Assembly (NCBI GenBank): GCA_017551675.1
Contig: JAFZLC010000013.1
Coordinates: 1 to 64,000 of the forward strand
Length of the DNA stretch: 64,000 nt
DNA from: Paludibacteraceae bacterium
GTDB lineage: Bacteria; Bacteroidota; Bacteroidia; Bacteroidales; Paludibacteraceae
Direction of reading: 5' to 3'
Part shown: positions 1 to 8,200 of the stretch, piece by piece
Layout of the letters: every line of letters begins with the position of its first letter
How positions within the stretch are numbered: the stretch's first letter is position 1
Notes under the pieces: generated by a model
Told to the model about the DNA's origin: nothing
The model's database searches: none
What the model saw: the letters and a program-made list of their open reading frames with translations, nothing else
Translations under genes and position numbers: made by a program

Positions 1-595
1 ATACTTTCTTTGATTTCACATCTTCATTCAGCCAGGTGTGAACGGTTCCCTCTTTTTGTTCTAAGATGCCTTCCACCAATGCGTAATATTTCTTCTCGGA
101 TACGATTCTTTGCCAGTTCTCTTGTAGAATCATTTGGGTCTCCTTTTGTTTAGCGAAGAGTAGTAAGCCAGAGGTTTCTCGGTCCAATCGATGTACGATG
201 TAGAGTCGATTGTTCTTGTTTTGCTTTTTCAGATGATTCATGATGATGCGGAATGCCGTATCTTTTTCGTTCTTATCCGTGGCAACGGAAAGCAAACCTT
301 CAGCCTTGTTGATTACAATGATGTAATCGTCTTCGTAGATGACGGAGATTTTTGCACATTTCAACCCTGCAGTGCCTTTGGTAAAGTCGATTTTGACCGT
401 ATCGCCCACCTTTAGTTGGTAATCATATTGGGTGATTGCCTTGTTGTTGACGCTAATCTGACCTTTTGCTAAATAGTTTTTTAAAGCCGTCTTGCTCAAG
501 CTTCCCATTTTTTTGAATGCGAAATCGAAGAGCGTGTTTTCTTCTTTCACTAAGAAGCTGACGATGCGATCTTTGCTTTTCTTTGGTGTAAACAT
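1..595 (-). CDS. RluA-family pseudouridine synthase, C-terminus cut off by window start
   Basis: Converts uridine to pseudouridine in structured RNA; the exact target cannot be read from the sequence. Reading leftwards from an ATG at 595, the protein opens MFTPKKSKDR. An S4 RNA-binding domain covers about residues 20-70 (pattern LSKTALKNYLAKGQISVN), followed by the synthase fold. The catalytic motif HRLDRET is seen at residues 135-141, with Asp138 as the expected catalytic residue, then SGLLLFAK. The frame stays open to base 1, so the last part of the enzyme lies outside the window. An ATG close to a TAnnTTTG box on the minus strand (617-624) supports this start. S4 plus HRLD architecture is typical of RluA/RluC/RluD enzymes. 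The family is secure; the member is not. Confidence 0.9.
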   Translation of the reverse strand, partial: MFTPKKSKDRIVSFLVKEENTLFDFAFKKMGSLSKTALKNYLAKGQISVNNKAITQYDYQLKVGDTVKIDFTKGTAGLKCAKISVIYEDDYIIVINKAEGLLSVATDKNEKDTAFRIIMNHLKKQNKNNRLYIVHRLDRETSGLLLFAKQKETQMILQENWQRIVSEKKYYALVEGILEQKEGTVHTWLNEDVKSKKV

Positions 596-616
596 TTTGA
601 ATAAACTAATTGTGTG

Positions 617-624
617 CAAATTTA
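617..624 (-). promoter_or_regulatory. Putative -7 box for the RluA-type gene
   Basis: The minus strand reads TAAATTTG, a match to the Bacteroidetes -7 consensus TAnnTTTG, 22 bases upstream of the ATG at 595. I see no clear TTTG -33 element at 19-21 bp, so this is a single-box call. Confidence 0.4.
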
Positions 625-668
625 GCTGAAATTTTCTCTTGTTTCATCAGTCTTCTACTCTTTTTTGC

Positions 669-676
669 TAAATTTG
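669..676 (+). promoter_or_regulatory. Putative -7 box for the YraN-like gene
   Basis: TAAATTTG matches TAnnTTTG. It implies a transcription start near 683, leaving ATG codons at 698, 710 and 722 available. No convincing -33 box was found. Confidence 0.4.
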
Positions 677-721
677 CCTTGATAAATCTATTGTTGAATG
701 TTTTTAATGAAAAAATTTATG

Positions 722-1093
722 GCTGCTCATAATGATTTAGGTATGTTAGGAGAGGAGAAATCTGTCGAGTATTTACAATCGAAAGGTTATGTGATTAAAC
801 ATCGAAATTGGCACAGTGGAAAGTATGAGATTGACATTGTGGCTGAGAGTGATAAGTATTTGGTGATTGTAGAGGTGAAAACGAGGAAAAGTGGCACGTT
901 GTTGTCGCCCGTTGAAAGTGTGAATAAAACAAAGATTCGAAATCTGGTTTATGCGGCAAATGCCTATATTCGTCGGTTTAATGTGACGAAGCAAACGAGG
1001 TTTGATATCATCTCCATGACGATTGATCAGACTGGAAATGTGGATAGTTTAGAGCATTATGAGGATGCGTTTCTTCCTTATGTGAATATGTAG
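722..1093 (+). CDS. yraN: YraN / UPF0102 family protein, restriction-endonuclease-like fold
   Basis: Small conserved protein whose cellular role is not established; the fold is that of Holliday-junction-resolvase/restriction-type nucleases. The core pattern is visible: YEIDIVAE, then LVIVEVKTRK, giving the E-x-D ... E-x-K arrangement of metal-dependent nucleases. The start is chosen at 722 (MAAHNDLGMLGEE) because family members typically open with a short M-A-x-H-N-x-L-G stretch. In-frame ATGs at 698 and 710 would add up to eight residues (MFLMKKF) and cannot be excluded. It stands alone between the divergent RluA-type gene and the convergent tadA operon, ending a few bases before the tadA stop. 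Confidence 0.8.
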   Translation, partial: AAHNDLGMLGEEKSVEYLQSKGYVIKHRNWHSGKYEIDIVAESDKYLVIVEVKTRKSGTLLSPVESVNKTKIRNLVYAANAYIRRFNVTKQTRFDIISMTIDQTGNVDSLEHYEDAFLPYVNM

Positions 1094-1100
1094 GGGAGGG

Positions 1101-1535
1101 TTAACCTCTTTTCTTTTTAAAGAAGTTACTGACGATTTCTGTGCATTCAGACTCCATGATGCCGCTTTCTACGACGCATTTGGGATGTAAGGCATTGGGC
1201 GCAATGATGGAGAAGCCTTTTTTGGGGTCTTTCGCACCATAGACTAATCGGCTGATTTGTGCCCATCCGATGGCGCCTGCACACATGGTGCATGGCTCTA
1301 CGGTTACATAGAGCGTACAGTCTGTCAGATATTTGGATCCAAGATGATTGGCAGCCATTGTGATGGCTTGCATCTCTGCGTGTGCTGTTACGTCGGTGAG
1401 TGTTTCTGTTAAATTGTGTGCTCGTGCGATGATTTTATCTTTGCAGACAATCACTGCGCCGATGGGAACTTCGTCCACTTTCTCAGCCTTTTGAGCTTCA
1501 ACTAATGCCTGCTTCATGTAGTATTCGTCGGTCAT
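1101..1535 (-). CDS. tadA: tRNA-specific adenosine deaminase
   Basis: Deaminates adenosine-34 of tRNA-Arg(ACG) to inosine (and related A34 sites), a zinc-dependent reaction needed for wobble decoding. The cytidine/deoxycytidylate-deaminase fold is clear: HAEMQAI gives zinc ligand His52 and proton shuttle Glu54, and PCTMCAGAI gives zinc ligands Cys82 and Cys85. At 144 residues it is a normal bacterial TadA. The ATG overlaps the stop of the upstream 79-residue gene by four bases (ATGA), so it is likely translationally coupled and last in a three-gene minus-strand operon starting at 2444. Confidence 0.95.
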   Translation of the reverse strand: MTDEYYMKQALVEAQKAEKVDEVPIGAVIVCKDKIIARAHNLTETLTDVTAHAEMQAITMAANHLGSKYLTDCTLYVTVEPCTMCAGAIGWAQISRLVYGAKDPKKGFSIIAPNALHPKCVVESGIMESECTEIVSNFFKKKRG

Positions 1536-1771
1536 CGCATTTCATTTTCTGAAAACAAGGTAGGGGCACTCTCTTCCAGTTTTTGCCAAACTGTGCGGAT
1601 GATAGTGTCTCGTAAGAATTTCGACTTGTTTCTGATTTTGTATTCTTTGAAAAAACGCTCTATCACCCTATACTCTTTTTCGTTTAGGGTGATAGACATG
1701 CGTTTATCTCTTACCAAACGGTCTTTAACGCTTGGTGTACTTACTTTTTTCTTTTTTCTTTGGCCTGCCAT
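1532..1771 (-). CDS. Small ribbon-helix-helix-like protein of unknown function
   Basis: 79-residue basic protein. The N-terminus is lysine-rich (MAGQRKKKKVS); a beta-strand-like MSITLNEKEY is followed by two predicted helices (VIERFFKEYKIR, SKFLRDTIIRTVWQKL). This strand-helix-helix order resembles ribbon-helix-helix DNA-binding proteins and the N-terminal part of MobC-type relaxosome proteins. It sits 13 bp after the NlpC-like gene and overlaps tadA by four bases, so it is part of that operon. No partner for plasmid mobilisation is nearby, so a conserved chromosomal DNA- or RNA-binding role is as likely. Function is inferred only from the secondary-structure pattern. Confidence 0.6.
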   Translation of the reverse strand: MAGQRKKKKVSTPSVKDRLVRDKRMSITLNEKEYRVIERFFKEYKIRNKSKFLRDTIIRTVWQKLEESAPTLFSENEMR

Positions 1772-1784
1772 ATAGGTCTATTGG

Positions 1785-2444
1785 TTATTTGACGATGATA
1801 GGCTCTTCGTTTTTCTTTGCGTAAGTTTCCTCCATCTGTTTCAAGTTCTCTTCAGCTTCAACAACTGCGTTTTGAGCTTTTACGAGATTAGCTTTTGCCT
1901 TCTCTATGTTGGCAAGATCCTTTTCGTGCTCAGCGCGGATGCTGTTCAATTCAGAGTCTGAAACAATGCGATTGGCTTGTTTGAAACGTCCGTTGAATGC
2001 GTCTTCTGAACTATGTGCGATACGAACGATACCATCCTTCTCGTCTGCATAGAAGAGTGTGAATGAAAGTCCATCGATGGATACACTCTGCACAATACCC
2101 ATTCTATAAATCTCTTTCTTATTTTGTGGATTGGCGAAGAATACAATGTCACCAGGTAACATTTTAGTTATCTTCGTAACCTTCTTTCCAACCTCACTCA
2201 ACTTGATCATATCTTCTGGTAAGTCAATACCCATTTGCTTGTATAAGAAAAGAGCTAATCCTAAATTGTCAAAGCCGTTATCTCCACGTCCGTCTGCTGC
2301 AAATGGTTTGTTCGTTTGTTGATGCATCACAGCCATTGCTTCACTTAATGTTTTGCATCTTGCATTTACTATATCCACACGGGTTCCTGCTAAAATTGAG
2401 GAGCCGGCAAGAAGAACTGCTAATAAGGTCAGTTTAATTTTCAT
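1785..2444 (-). CDS. Secreted NlpC/P60-like protein lacking catalytic residues
   Basis: 219 residues with a signal peptide (MKIKLTLLAVLLAGSSILAG). The middle follows the NlpC/P60 endopeptidase layout: GDNGFDNLGLALFLYKQMGIDLP where active enzymes have FDCSG; MLPGDIVFF, matching the PGDLVFF turn; then YRMGIVQS where active enzymes have HVGIY; and a late VRIAHSSEDAFNGRFKQANRIV like the usual strand before the final R. The catalytic Cys is replaced by Asn60 and the catalytic His by Arg/Met114-115, so peptidoglycan cleavage is unlikely. Residues 165-212 are charged and helical, probably a coiled coil. A well-formed promoter precedes it. Likely a binding or structural relative; the family call is by motif alignment in the head only. 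Confidence 0.65.
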   Translation of the reverse strand: MKIKLTLLAVLLAGSSILAGTRVDIVNARCKTLSEAMAVMHQQTNKPFAADGRGDNGFDNLGLALFLYKQMGIDLPEDMIKLSEVGKKVTKITKMLPGDIVFFANPQNKKEIYRMGIVQSVSIDGLSFTLFYADEKDGIVRIAHSSEDAFNGRFKQANRIVSDSELNSIRAEHEKDLANIEKAKANLVKAQNAVVEAEENLKQMEETYAKKNEEPIIVK

Positions 2445-2481
2445 CTCTTTAATTTTAATGTGTTTATTGTTATTTTGGGTG

Positions 2482-2511
2482 CAAATTTAATTAAAACCAA
2501 TTTATTAGCAA
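2482..2511 (-). promoter_or_regulatory. -33/-7 promoter of the NlpC-like / tadA operon
   Basis: On the minus strand TTG (2511-2509) and TAAATTTG (2489-2482) are separated by 19 bp, the canonical Bacteroidetes spacing. The ATG at 2444 lies about 38 bases below the -7 box. Confidence 0.65.
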
Positions 2512-2680
2512 TGATTTTAGACATAAAGTTGCTGACATGAATTAAGGGTTCGTCCTGTAAATTCATCGTTTATAGGACTCTCCTAAAAAAGAAAAGTGCA
2601 GAATATCTATGAATGACATCAAATTTTTTTTCCCTCTTGACTATTGTTTTTCTGCCAAAGAACATAAAGTAGTCTTTTTA
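2512..2680. other. Intergenic region with a 10-bp imperfect hairpin
   Basis: GTCCTGTAAA (2552-2561) pairs with TTTATAGGAC (2569-2578) around a 7-base loop, with one G-T pair. There is no T-run directly after it on the plus strand. I see no T-box or other known leader upstream of cysS, and nothing else recognisable here. Confidence 0.3.
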
Positions 2681-2685
2681 TTTTT

Positions 2686-2693
2686 TATTTTTG
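2686..2693 (+). promoter_or_regulatory. Putative -7 box for cysS
   Basis: TATTTTTG matches TAnnTTTG. It covers the TTG at 2691 that could otherwise be taken as the start codon, so translation should begin at the ATG at 2721. Confidence 0.45.
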
Positions 2694-2720
2694 CAAAAAA
2701 ATAATTTCAGTAAAATTCAG

Positions 2721-4187
2721 ATGGAACACAAATTGTTAGTTTATAATACATTGACCCGATGCAAAGAGCTTTTTGTGCCGTTGAATGCACCTCATGTCGG
2801 AATGTATGTGTGCGGACCAACCGTTTATGGTGATGGACATTTAGGACATGCTCGTCCTGCCATCACGTTTGATGTGTTGTTCCGTTATCTGACCCACCTT
2901 GGCTATAAGGTGCGTTATGTGCGCAACATTACGGATGTAGGTCATTTGGAGCACGATGCGGATGAGGGAGAGGATAAAATTGCTAAGAAGGCTCGTTTGG
3001 AGCAGAAAGAACCGATGGAGGTGGTTCAGTACTACTTGAATCGCTATCATAAGGCAATGGATGCATTGAACGTGTTGCCTCCAAGCATCGAACCTCACGC
3101 TTCTGGTCATATCATCGAGCAAATCAACTTCGTTCAGAAAATATTGGATGCAGGGTATGCTTATGTGAGTCAAGGTTCCGTATATTTTGATGTTCGTAAG
3201 TATAATAAAGATCATCGTTATGGTAAGTTGTCGGGAAGAAACATAGAAGACCTTCTCGCTACTACTCGTGAATTGGACGGACAGGAGGAAAAACAGTGTT
3301 CACTGGATTTTGCTTTGTGGAAAAAAGCTCAACCTGAACATATCATGCGTTGGCCTTCTCCTTGGAGCGATGGTTTCCCTGGTTGGCACATGGAGTGCTC
3401 TGCTATGGGTACTAAATATTTGGGCGAGGAGTTTGATATCCATGGAGGTGGAATGGACTTGGTGTTCCCTCATCATGAGTGCGAAATAGCTCAGTCTACA
3501 GCTGCCCTTGGCAAAGAGACTGTTCACTATTGGTTGCATAACAACATGATTACAATCAATGGTAAGAAGATGGGTAAGTCATTAGGTAATTTCATCACAT
3601 TGGATGAGTTCTTTACCGGCAATCACCCACTTTTGCAACAGGCTTATTCTCCGATGACCATTCGTTTCTTCATCTTGCAAGCTCATTATCGTAGTACAGT
3701 GGATTTCAGTAACGAGGCTTTACAAGCTTCTGAGAAGGGCTTGAATAAATTGGTCGATGCGTATGCTCGTTTGCAACGTATCACACCTGCGGCTACCACA
3801 ACAGTAGAGGTGGCTGGCTTGCGCGAGAAATGCGAAGAGGCTATGAATGATGATTTGAATACGCCAATTGTCATCTCTTATTTCTTTGAAGCTGCTAAAG
3901 CTATCAATACGGTAACAGATGGTAAGGGTACGCTTTCTGCTGCTGATTTGGATGAGTTGAAATCTTTATTCAAACTTTATTTAGAAGATATTCTTGGTTT
4001 GCGTTTGGAAGGCTCTGCGGATAGTCACAATGATGCATATAAAGGTGCTGTTGACCTCTTGCTCGAAATTCGTAAACAAGCAAAGGCAAATAAAGATTGG
4101 GCAACAAGTGATAAGATTCGTAATGAATTGACGGCACTTGGCTTTAATGTGAAAGATACGAAAGATGGTTACGAGTGGTCTCTGTAA
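2721..4187 (+). CDS. cysS: Cysteinyl-tRNA synthetase
   Basis: Charges tRNA-Cys with cysteine in the cytoplasm. Class I signatures are present: HLGH at residues 40-43 (the HIGH motif) and [12 protein letters not shown] (the KMSKS loop). Expected zinc ligands are visible as Cys31 ([10 protein letters not shown]), the Cys in WHMECSAM, and the His/Glu in [10 protein letters not shown]. The C-terminal part carries the DALR-type anticodon region and ends in the usual short basic tail. At 488 residues it is of normal length. The ATG at 2721 is preferred over TTG 2691, which lies in the promoter. A rho-independent terminator follows. Confidence 0.96.
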   Translation: MEHKLLVYNTLTRCKELFVPLNAPHVGMYVCGPTVYGDGHLGHARPAITFDVLFRYLTHLGYKVRYVRNITDVGHLEHDADEGEDKIAKKARLEQKEPMEVVQYYLNRYHKAMDALNVLPPSIEPHASGHIIEQINFVQKILDAGYAYVSQGSVYFDVRKYNKDHRYGKLSGRNIEDLLATTRELDGQEEKQCSLDFALWKKAQPEHIMRWPSPWSDGFPGWHMECSAMGTKYLGEEFDIHGGGMDLVFPHHECEIAQSTAALGKETVHYWLHNNMITINGKKMGKSLGNFITLDEFFTGNHPLLQQAYSPMTIRFFILQAHYRSTVDFSNEALQASEKGLNKLVDAYARLQRITPAATTTVEVAGLREKCEEAMNDDLNTPIVISYFFEAAKAINTVTDGKGTLSAADLDELKSLFKLYLEDILGLRLEGSADSHNDAYKGAVDLLLEIRKQAKANKDWATSDKIRNELTALGFNVKDTKDGYEWSL

Positions 4188-4206
4188 TCATCTCAAGTGA
4201 TATTTT

Positions 4207-4238
4207 GAAAGCGGTTTGTTCATAACCGCTTTCTTTTT
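4207..4238 (+). terminator. Rho-independent terminator after cysS
   Basis: GAAAGCGGTT (4207-4216) and AACCGCTTTC (4224-4233) form a perfect 10-bp stem with a 7-base loop, followed by five T residues. Confidence 0.85.
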
Positions 4239-4260
4239 GAATGGACGATAAGATTCAACT

Positions 4261-5040
4261 ATGAGTAAGTTTTTTTCCAAAGCATTCTCTTCTGCAATGG
4301 CTGCCTATGATTCTGTGATGAAACGGGCTCTTTGCATCCCTTTTATTAAGGTGGATAAGAATCGCTATTTGCGAAGGAAACTGAAGGATCGCCTGACAGA
4401 CGAAGAGTTGGAACTCGTCTTAAATGAGCGTCCCTTGTCTGTGTTGTCGATGGACGAGGTGAAACATATCGCCAAAAAGGAGGTGCGCAAACATGCACTG
4501 ATTGTCACTCTGCTTTCTACTCTTTCTGCTGTTCCTCAGAGTGGTTGGCTTATGTGGTTGGGAATCGCGTTCGACTTCATTCAGTTTCAGGTCTTCGTTT
4601 TTGTTATTATGCAGAAACTTTTGTACCTCTATGGATGTAAGAACCTTTCATCGGATAGTAAGAATTTGAGTGGGTCTGCTGAATGGATTCTGCTATTGAT
4701 TTCCACCATTATGATTGGAAAACATCAGGTGATGCGTCTGGCTAAATCGGCTGCAGGTATGGCAGTTAAGCAGGCTATTCAACGCTTTGCTGTACGTATG
4801 CTTACGAGACTGATGGTCTTCAATACACTCCGACAGTGTGCAAAATGGTTTGGTATCGTTCTGACGAAGGATATGTTGGTCTATGGGGTAAGTTTGATGG
4901 TGCCAATCTTATGTGCCATCATATCTGGTTTGATTTCACTCTGGTTATTTATGCCGATGACGAAACGCTTACAACGACACCTGACACATCTGGCAGAAGA
5001 GGGAAAAGACCCCATGGAGAGTGTGATGGAGAAAATGTAA
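4261..5040 (+). CDS. EcsC-like membrane-associated protein
   Basis: 259-residue protein. The first 75 residues are charged and helical. Several hydrophobic stretches follow: about 83-125 (LIVTLLSTLSAVPQSGWLMW and on), 140-155 (AEWILLLISTIMIG) and 203-235 (ending LWLFMPMTKRL). The sequence around VRKHALIVTLLSTL, with a downstream LLYLYG, and the late glycine-containing hydrophobic segment before a basic end resemble EcsC-family proteins. The biochemical function of that family is unknown; the name comes from the Bacillus ecs locus. No catalytic motif is seen. It lies between two terminators with the HAD phosphatase gene 30 bp downstream, so the two may be co-transcribed. The family assignment is a tentative visual match. 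Confidence 0.6.
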   Translation: MSKFFSKAFSSAMAAYDSVMKRALCIPFIKVDKNRYLRRKLKDRLTDEELELVLNERPLSVLSMDEVKHIAKKEVRKHALIVTLLSTLSAVPQSGWLMWLGIAFDFIQFQVFVFVIMQKLLYLYGCKNLSSDSKNLSGSAEWILLLISTIMIGKHQVMRLAKSAAGMAVKQAIQRFAVRMLTRLMVFNTLRQCAKWFGIVLTKDMLVYGVSLMVPILCAIISGLISLWLFMPMTKRLQRHLTHLAEEGKDPMESVMEKM

Positions 5041-5070
5041 TATGCTGATAACGAAATTATTTTGATAATT

Positions 5071-5889
5071 ATGGATTATAAGGTTTTAGTGTTGGATATA
5101 GATGGTACTCTGACAAATTCCAAGAAAGAGATAACACCTCGTACAAAGGATGCACTTATACGTGCGCAAGAGAAGGGTGTGATTATCGCTTTGGCTTCAG
5201 GTCGTCCCTCTCCTGGTATTGTTCATGTGGCGGAAGAGTTGGAGTTGAGTAAGTTTGGTGGATATGTGTTGTCGTTCAATGGTGCCGTCATCACTAATTA
5301 TCAGACGAAAGAGGTGGTTTTTGAGAAAGTCTTGCCAGATGGTATCGTTCCGATTTTGTATAATGAATCAAAATATGCGGGTGTTTCCATCGTCTCCTAC
5401 CTTGATGATGTGATTGTAACAGAAACACCAGACAACAAGTATATTGAGTACGAAGCCTTCTTAAATAGAATGAAGGTGGTGAAGGTGGATGATTTTGTTG
5501 ACACCTTACGTTCGCCTGTGACGAAATGTTTGATGGTGGGTGAACCGGAACTCTTGGTGAAGGAGGAGGAACGTTTGAAGAAGAAGTTGGGCGACCGACT
5601 GAATGTTTATCGTTCGGAACCTTTCTTCTTAGAGATTATGCCACAACATATTGATAAAGCTTATTCGTTGAGCAAATTGTTGAAGCATCTGAATCTGACC
5701 AAGGAGCAGATGATTGCTTGTGGTGATGGATTCAATGATCGATCGATGATTGAATATGCAGGCTTGGGCGTTGCCATGTGTAATGCGCAACCAGAAGTGA
5801 AGGCAGTGGCAGACCTCGTTACCCTGACTAACGACGAGGATGGTGTGGCGATGGTTGTTGAGGACTATCTACTGAAAGAACAAAAATAA
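5071..5889 (+). CDS. Cof-type HAD-superfamily sugar/nucleotide phosphatase
   Basis: Cytoplasmic phosphohydrolase of the HAD-IIB (Cof/YbjI/YidA) type, probably dephosphorylating sugar phosphates or flavin/nucleotide phosphates. Motif I is DIDGTL, with Asp9 nucleophile and Asp11 acid/base. Motif II lies in LASGRP, motif III in the Lys-bearing region DKAYSLSKLL, and motif IV in ACGDGFNDRSMI. A typical type-IIB cap sits between motifs II and III. At 272 residues it is a normal Cof protein. The ATG at 5071 is preferred over an in-frame TTG at 5062. The specific substrate is not readable. Confidence 0.88.
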   Translation: MDYKVLVLDIDGTLTNSKKEITPRTKDALIRAQEKGVIIALASGRPSPGIVHVAEELELSKFGGYVLSFNGAVITNYQTKEVVFEKVLPDGIVPILYNESKYAGVSIVSYLDDVIVTETPDNKYIEYEAFLNRMKVVKVDDFVDTLRSPVTKCLMVGEPELLVKEEERLKKKLGDRLNVYRSEPFFLEIMPQHIDKAYSLSKLLKHLNLTKEQMIACGDGFNDRSMIEYAGLGVAMCNAQPEVKAVADLVTLTNDEDGVAMVVEDYLLKEQK

Positions 5890-5914
5890 AGGCTCATGTT
5901 ATGAGCCTTTTTCT
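5888..5914 (+). terminator. Terminator between the convergent phosphatase and methyltransferase genes
   Basis: AAAGGCTCAT, a three-base loop GTT, and ATGAGCCTTTTT form a strong stem with a T-tail on the plus strand. The A-run on the left gives a T-run on the opposite strand, so it may also act on the facing gene that ends at 5932. Confidence 0.8.
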
Positions 5915-5931
5915 TTGCTTCGTGTGGAAAT

Positions 5932-7314
5932 TTACAACTTTATCACCTCGGTATACTTCTCTTTTTCGGCATTCATGCGTATATGCCATTCCGATGGATA
6001 TAGATTGTTGCATCGGTTGCCTAAGTTCTTCCCGAACCCTAATGGTATGCCATTGAAGCGGAACAACACAATGCCCTTAGGTGCATCTTCTAACTGTATG
6101 TTTTCTTTTTTCAAATATTGAATGGCTTGTTCCCAAGTGCAATCTATGGTTGGAAACTTCGTTTGATTCAGTTCCCATGAGAGGGCGAGAGCCTCGTCGG
6201 GTATGATGTCTTTCCCTTTGACAACGCCGATGGGTAGTGCGTTGTGAAGAACTCGTAGTTTCTGTTTGAAAAATAATACATACTCCAACCATTGCTCTGG
6301 TGTGGCAATGATACGGTCTCCCTCTTGCAGAAATTTCACATCTTTCCTATTCAACCAATTTGAGCAGACTGATGTCACCTCTTTTGATGCGTAAGCAATC
6401 TGCTTAGGTGCTTTTATTTTGGTGGAATCCTCGTCACTTGTCTTCTTCAGAATGGACAAGAAGAAGCCTTCTCCTTTTGTTTTGTGCGGATAGAAATGAT
6501 AGCCAGCCCCTTGGGTAGTCACATTCCATTCTTCCTCTGTTTTTATTTCAAGAATCTCTGCTCCTAAATTTTCAGCTATCCATTGAACGTTTTTTTCATC
6601 CTCTTCTGCATTGTAGGTGCATGTGCTGTAAAGTAATAATCCGCCCTCTTTTAGTGCAGGGAAGACATCCGCCACGATTCTTCTTTGGCGTTCGCAGCAT
6701 AGTTGTACGTTGTCGAGCGACCAATCTTCTATGGCTTTATCATCTTTGCGAAACATTCCCTCACCAGAACAAGGAGCATCGATAAGAATTAAATCGAATA
6801 GACCGTTCAGTTGACCGAAGTCTTTGGGATCGTTGTTGGTGACGGTCACATTGGATGCACCCCATTTTGTGATATTCTCGTCTAATATACCCATTCTGGA
6901 TTTCATCACTTCGTTGCACACCAACCATCCTTTGCCATTGAGTAAGGATGCGAGTAGGGTAGACTTGCCCCCTGGTGCGGCACAAAGATCTAAAAACAGA
7001 GGCTCCTCCTCATCCATTTCATTCCAATGCTGACGGATAGCTTGCTCCACAAACATAGAAGAGGCTTCTTGCGCATAGTAGCAGCCTGCATGAAACAGCG
7101 GATCCATGGTGAAAACAGGACGATTCTCAAGATAGAAACCATTGCTGCACCAAGGAACAATGGTGGCATCATTTACCTCGTTTGTCACTTTATGTTCGTT
7201 AGTGCGAATGCTTGTGATGCGTTCGCCTTCGATAGCCTCCTGAAACTTTTTAAAATCATCCTCTCCTAAAAGAACGATCATTTGTGCTATGAAATCTGAT
7301 GGTAATTGAATCAT
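5932..7314 (-). CDS. RsmF/RsmB-NOP2 family rRNA (cytosine-5) methyltransferase
   Basis: S-adenosylmethionine-dependent m5C methyltransferase, probably acting on 16S rRNA. The SAM-binding loop is LDLCAAPGGKST (residues 108-119). Motif IV is DAPCSGEGMFRKD with catalytic-site Cys182, and motif VI is LLYSTCTYN with the second Cys at 232. After the Rossmann domain, about 200 residues form a C-terminal region with RNA-binding character (GIVLFRFNGIPLGFGKNLG), as in RsmF/YebU. The 460-residue length fits RsmF better than RsmB, which has an N-terminal NusB domain. It faces kdsB across a 118-bp divergent promoter region. Confidence 0.9.
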   Translation of the reverse strand: MIQLPSDFIAQMIVLLGEDDFKKFQEAIEGERITSIRTNEHKVTNEVNDATIVPWCSNGFYLENRPVFTMDPLFHAGCYYAQEASSMFVEQAIRQHWNEMDEEEPLFLDLCAAPGGKSTLLASLLNGKGWLVCNEVMKSRMGILDENITKWGASNVTVTNNDPKDFGQLNGLFDLILIDAPCSGEGMFRKDDKAIEDWSLDNVQLCCERQRRIVADVFPALKEGGLLLYSTCTYNAEEDEKNVQWIAENLGAEILEIKTEEEWNVTTQGAGYHFYPHKTKGEGFFLSILKKTSDEDSTKIKAPKQIAYASKEVTSVCSNWLNRKDVKFLQEGDRIIATPEQWLEYVLFFKQKLRVLHNALPIGVVKGKDIIPDEALALSWELNQTKFPTIDCTWEQAIQYLKKENIQLEDAPKGIVLFRFNGIPLGFGKNLGNRCNNLYPSEWHIRMNAEKEKYTEVIKL

Positions 7315-7336
7315 GCTTAATTTGTCTATTATGATG

Positions 7337-7407
7337 CAAAGATAGTGAAAACAGACAATAGGTGAGGTTTATATATGCACTGTTTAGACAAAATTTTCTT
7401 ATTTTTG
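7337..7407. promoter_or_regulatory. Divergent promoter region: methyltransferase (minus) and kdsB (plus)
   Basis: The minus strand has TATCTTTG at 7344-7337, 22 bases above the methyltransferase ATG. The plus strand has TATTTTTG at 7400-7407, 25 bases above the kdsB ATG. Both fit TAnnTTTG. Neither has an unambiguous -33 box. Confidence 0.45.
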
Positions 7408-7432
7408 CATTCTGTTAGATAGAAGAAATAAT

Positions 7433-8200
7433 ATGGATTACAATAAATTTATTGGAATTATTCCAGCAAGGTATGCATCAACTCGCTTTCCTGGTAAGCC
7501 TCTTCAGTTGATTGGCGGTAAGAGTATGATACAACGGGTCTACGAGCAGGTGTCGAAAGTATTGCCTACGGTTTATGTGGCAACAGACGACCAGCGAATC
7601 TTTGATGCTGTTGAGTCTTTCGGTGGTAAGGTGGTGATGACTTCCGAACATCATAAGAGTGGTACTGATCGTTGTTACGAAGCATTCACAAAGGTGGGTG
7701 CGGGTAAGTCAATCGTCATCAATATACAAGGCGATGAACCGTTTATTCAAACGTCGCAGATAGAGACGATCTGCCAATGTTTTGATCAGGAGGATACACA
7801 GATTGCCACGTTGGTGAAACCATTTAAACCTACAGATGGAACAAAGGCTCTTTTTAACCCAAATTCACCTAAGGTGTTGTTGAATAAAAATAGTGAAGCC
7901 ATCTATTTTAGTCGTAATGTAATCCCATATATTCGAGGAAAAGAGCAAGAGGAGTGGATTCAATTGCATACTTACTACAAACACATTGGTTTGTATGCCT
8001 ATCGTGGTGATGTGTTGAAAGAAATTACGCAGTTGCCACAATCATCTCTCGAACTGGCAGAGTCGCTCGAGCAACTCCGATGGATTGAGAATGGTTATAA
8101 GATTAAGGTGGGTATCACAGAGGTGGAAACCATCGGTATCGACACTCCAGATGATTTGAAGGCGGCTGAAGCTTTTTTACAGAAAAATTTTTCCAAATGA
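7433..8200 (+). CDS. kdsB: 3-deoxy-manno-octulosonate cytidylyltransferase (CMP-Kdo synthetase)
   Basis: Activates Kdo with CTP to give CMP-Kdo for the lipid A-core of lipopolysaccharide, in the cytoplasm. The nucleotide-binding signature IPARYASTRFPGKPL is at residues 10-24. The family motifs NIQGDEPFI, the region around SRNVIPYIRG, and HIGLYAYR (Kdo/cytidine binding) follow in order, and the final ESLEQLRWIENGYKI and GIDTPDDL are also typical. Length (255) is normal. It overlaps the downstream M16-like gene by four bases (ATGA). Presence of kdsB indicates an LPS-making Gram-negative cell. Confidence 0.96.
   Translation: MDYNKFIGIIPARYASTRFPGKPLQLIGGKSMIQRVYEQVSKVLPTVYVATDDQRIFDAVESFGGKVVMTSEHHKSGTDRCYEAFTKVGAGKSIVINIQGDEPFIQTSQIETICQCFDQEDTQIATLVKPFKPTDGTKALFNPNSPKVLLNKNSEAIYFSRNVIPYIRGKEQEEWIQLHTYYKHIGLYAYRGDVLKEITQLPQSSLELAESLEQLRWIENGYKIKVGITEVETIGIDTPDDLKAAEAFLQKNFSK

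Noticed and set aside
191-415. Plus-strand open frame over the RluA-type gene
   Set aside because: It is antisense to a well-supported pseudouridine synthase containing the HRLDRET motif and has no family resemblance.
2691-2720. TTG start for cysS
   Set aside because: It lies inside the TATTTTTG -7 box; the ATG at 2721 gives the normal N-terminus.
2512-2720. T-box or other riboswitch upstream of cysS
   Set aside because: Only a simple 10-bp hairpin is present; no T-box sequence or antiterminator, and the -7 box lies below the hairpin.
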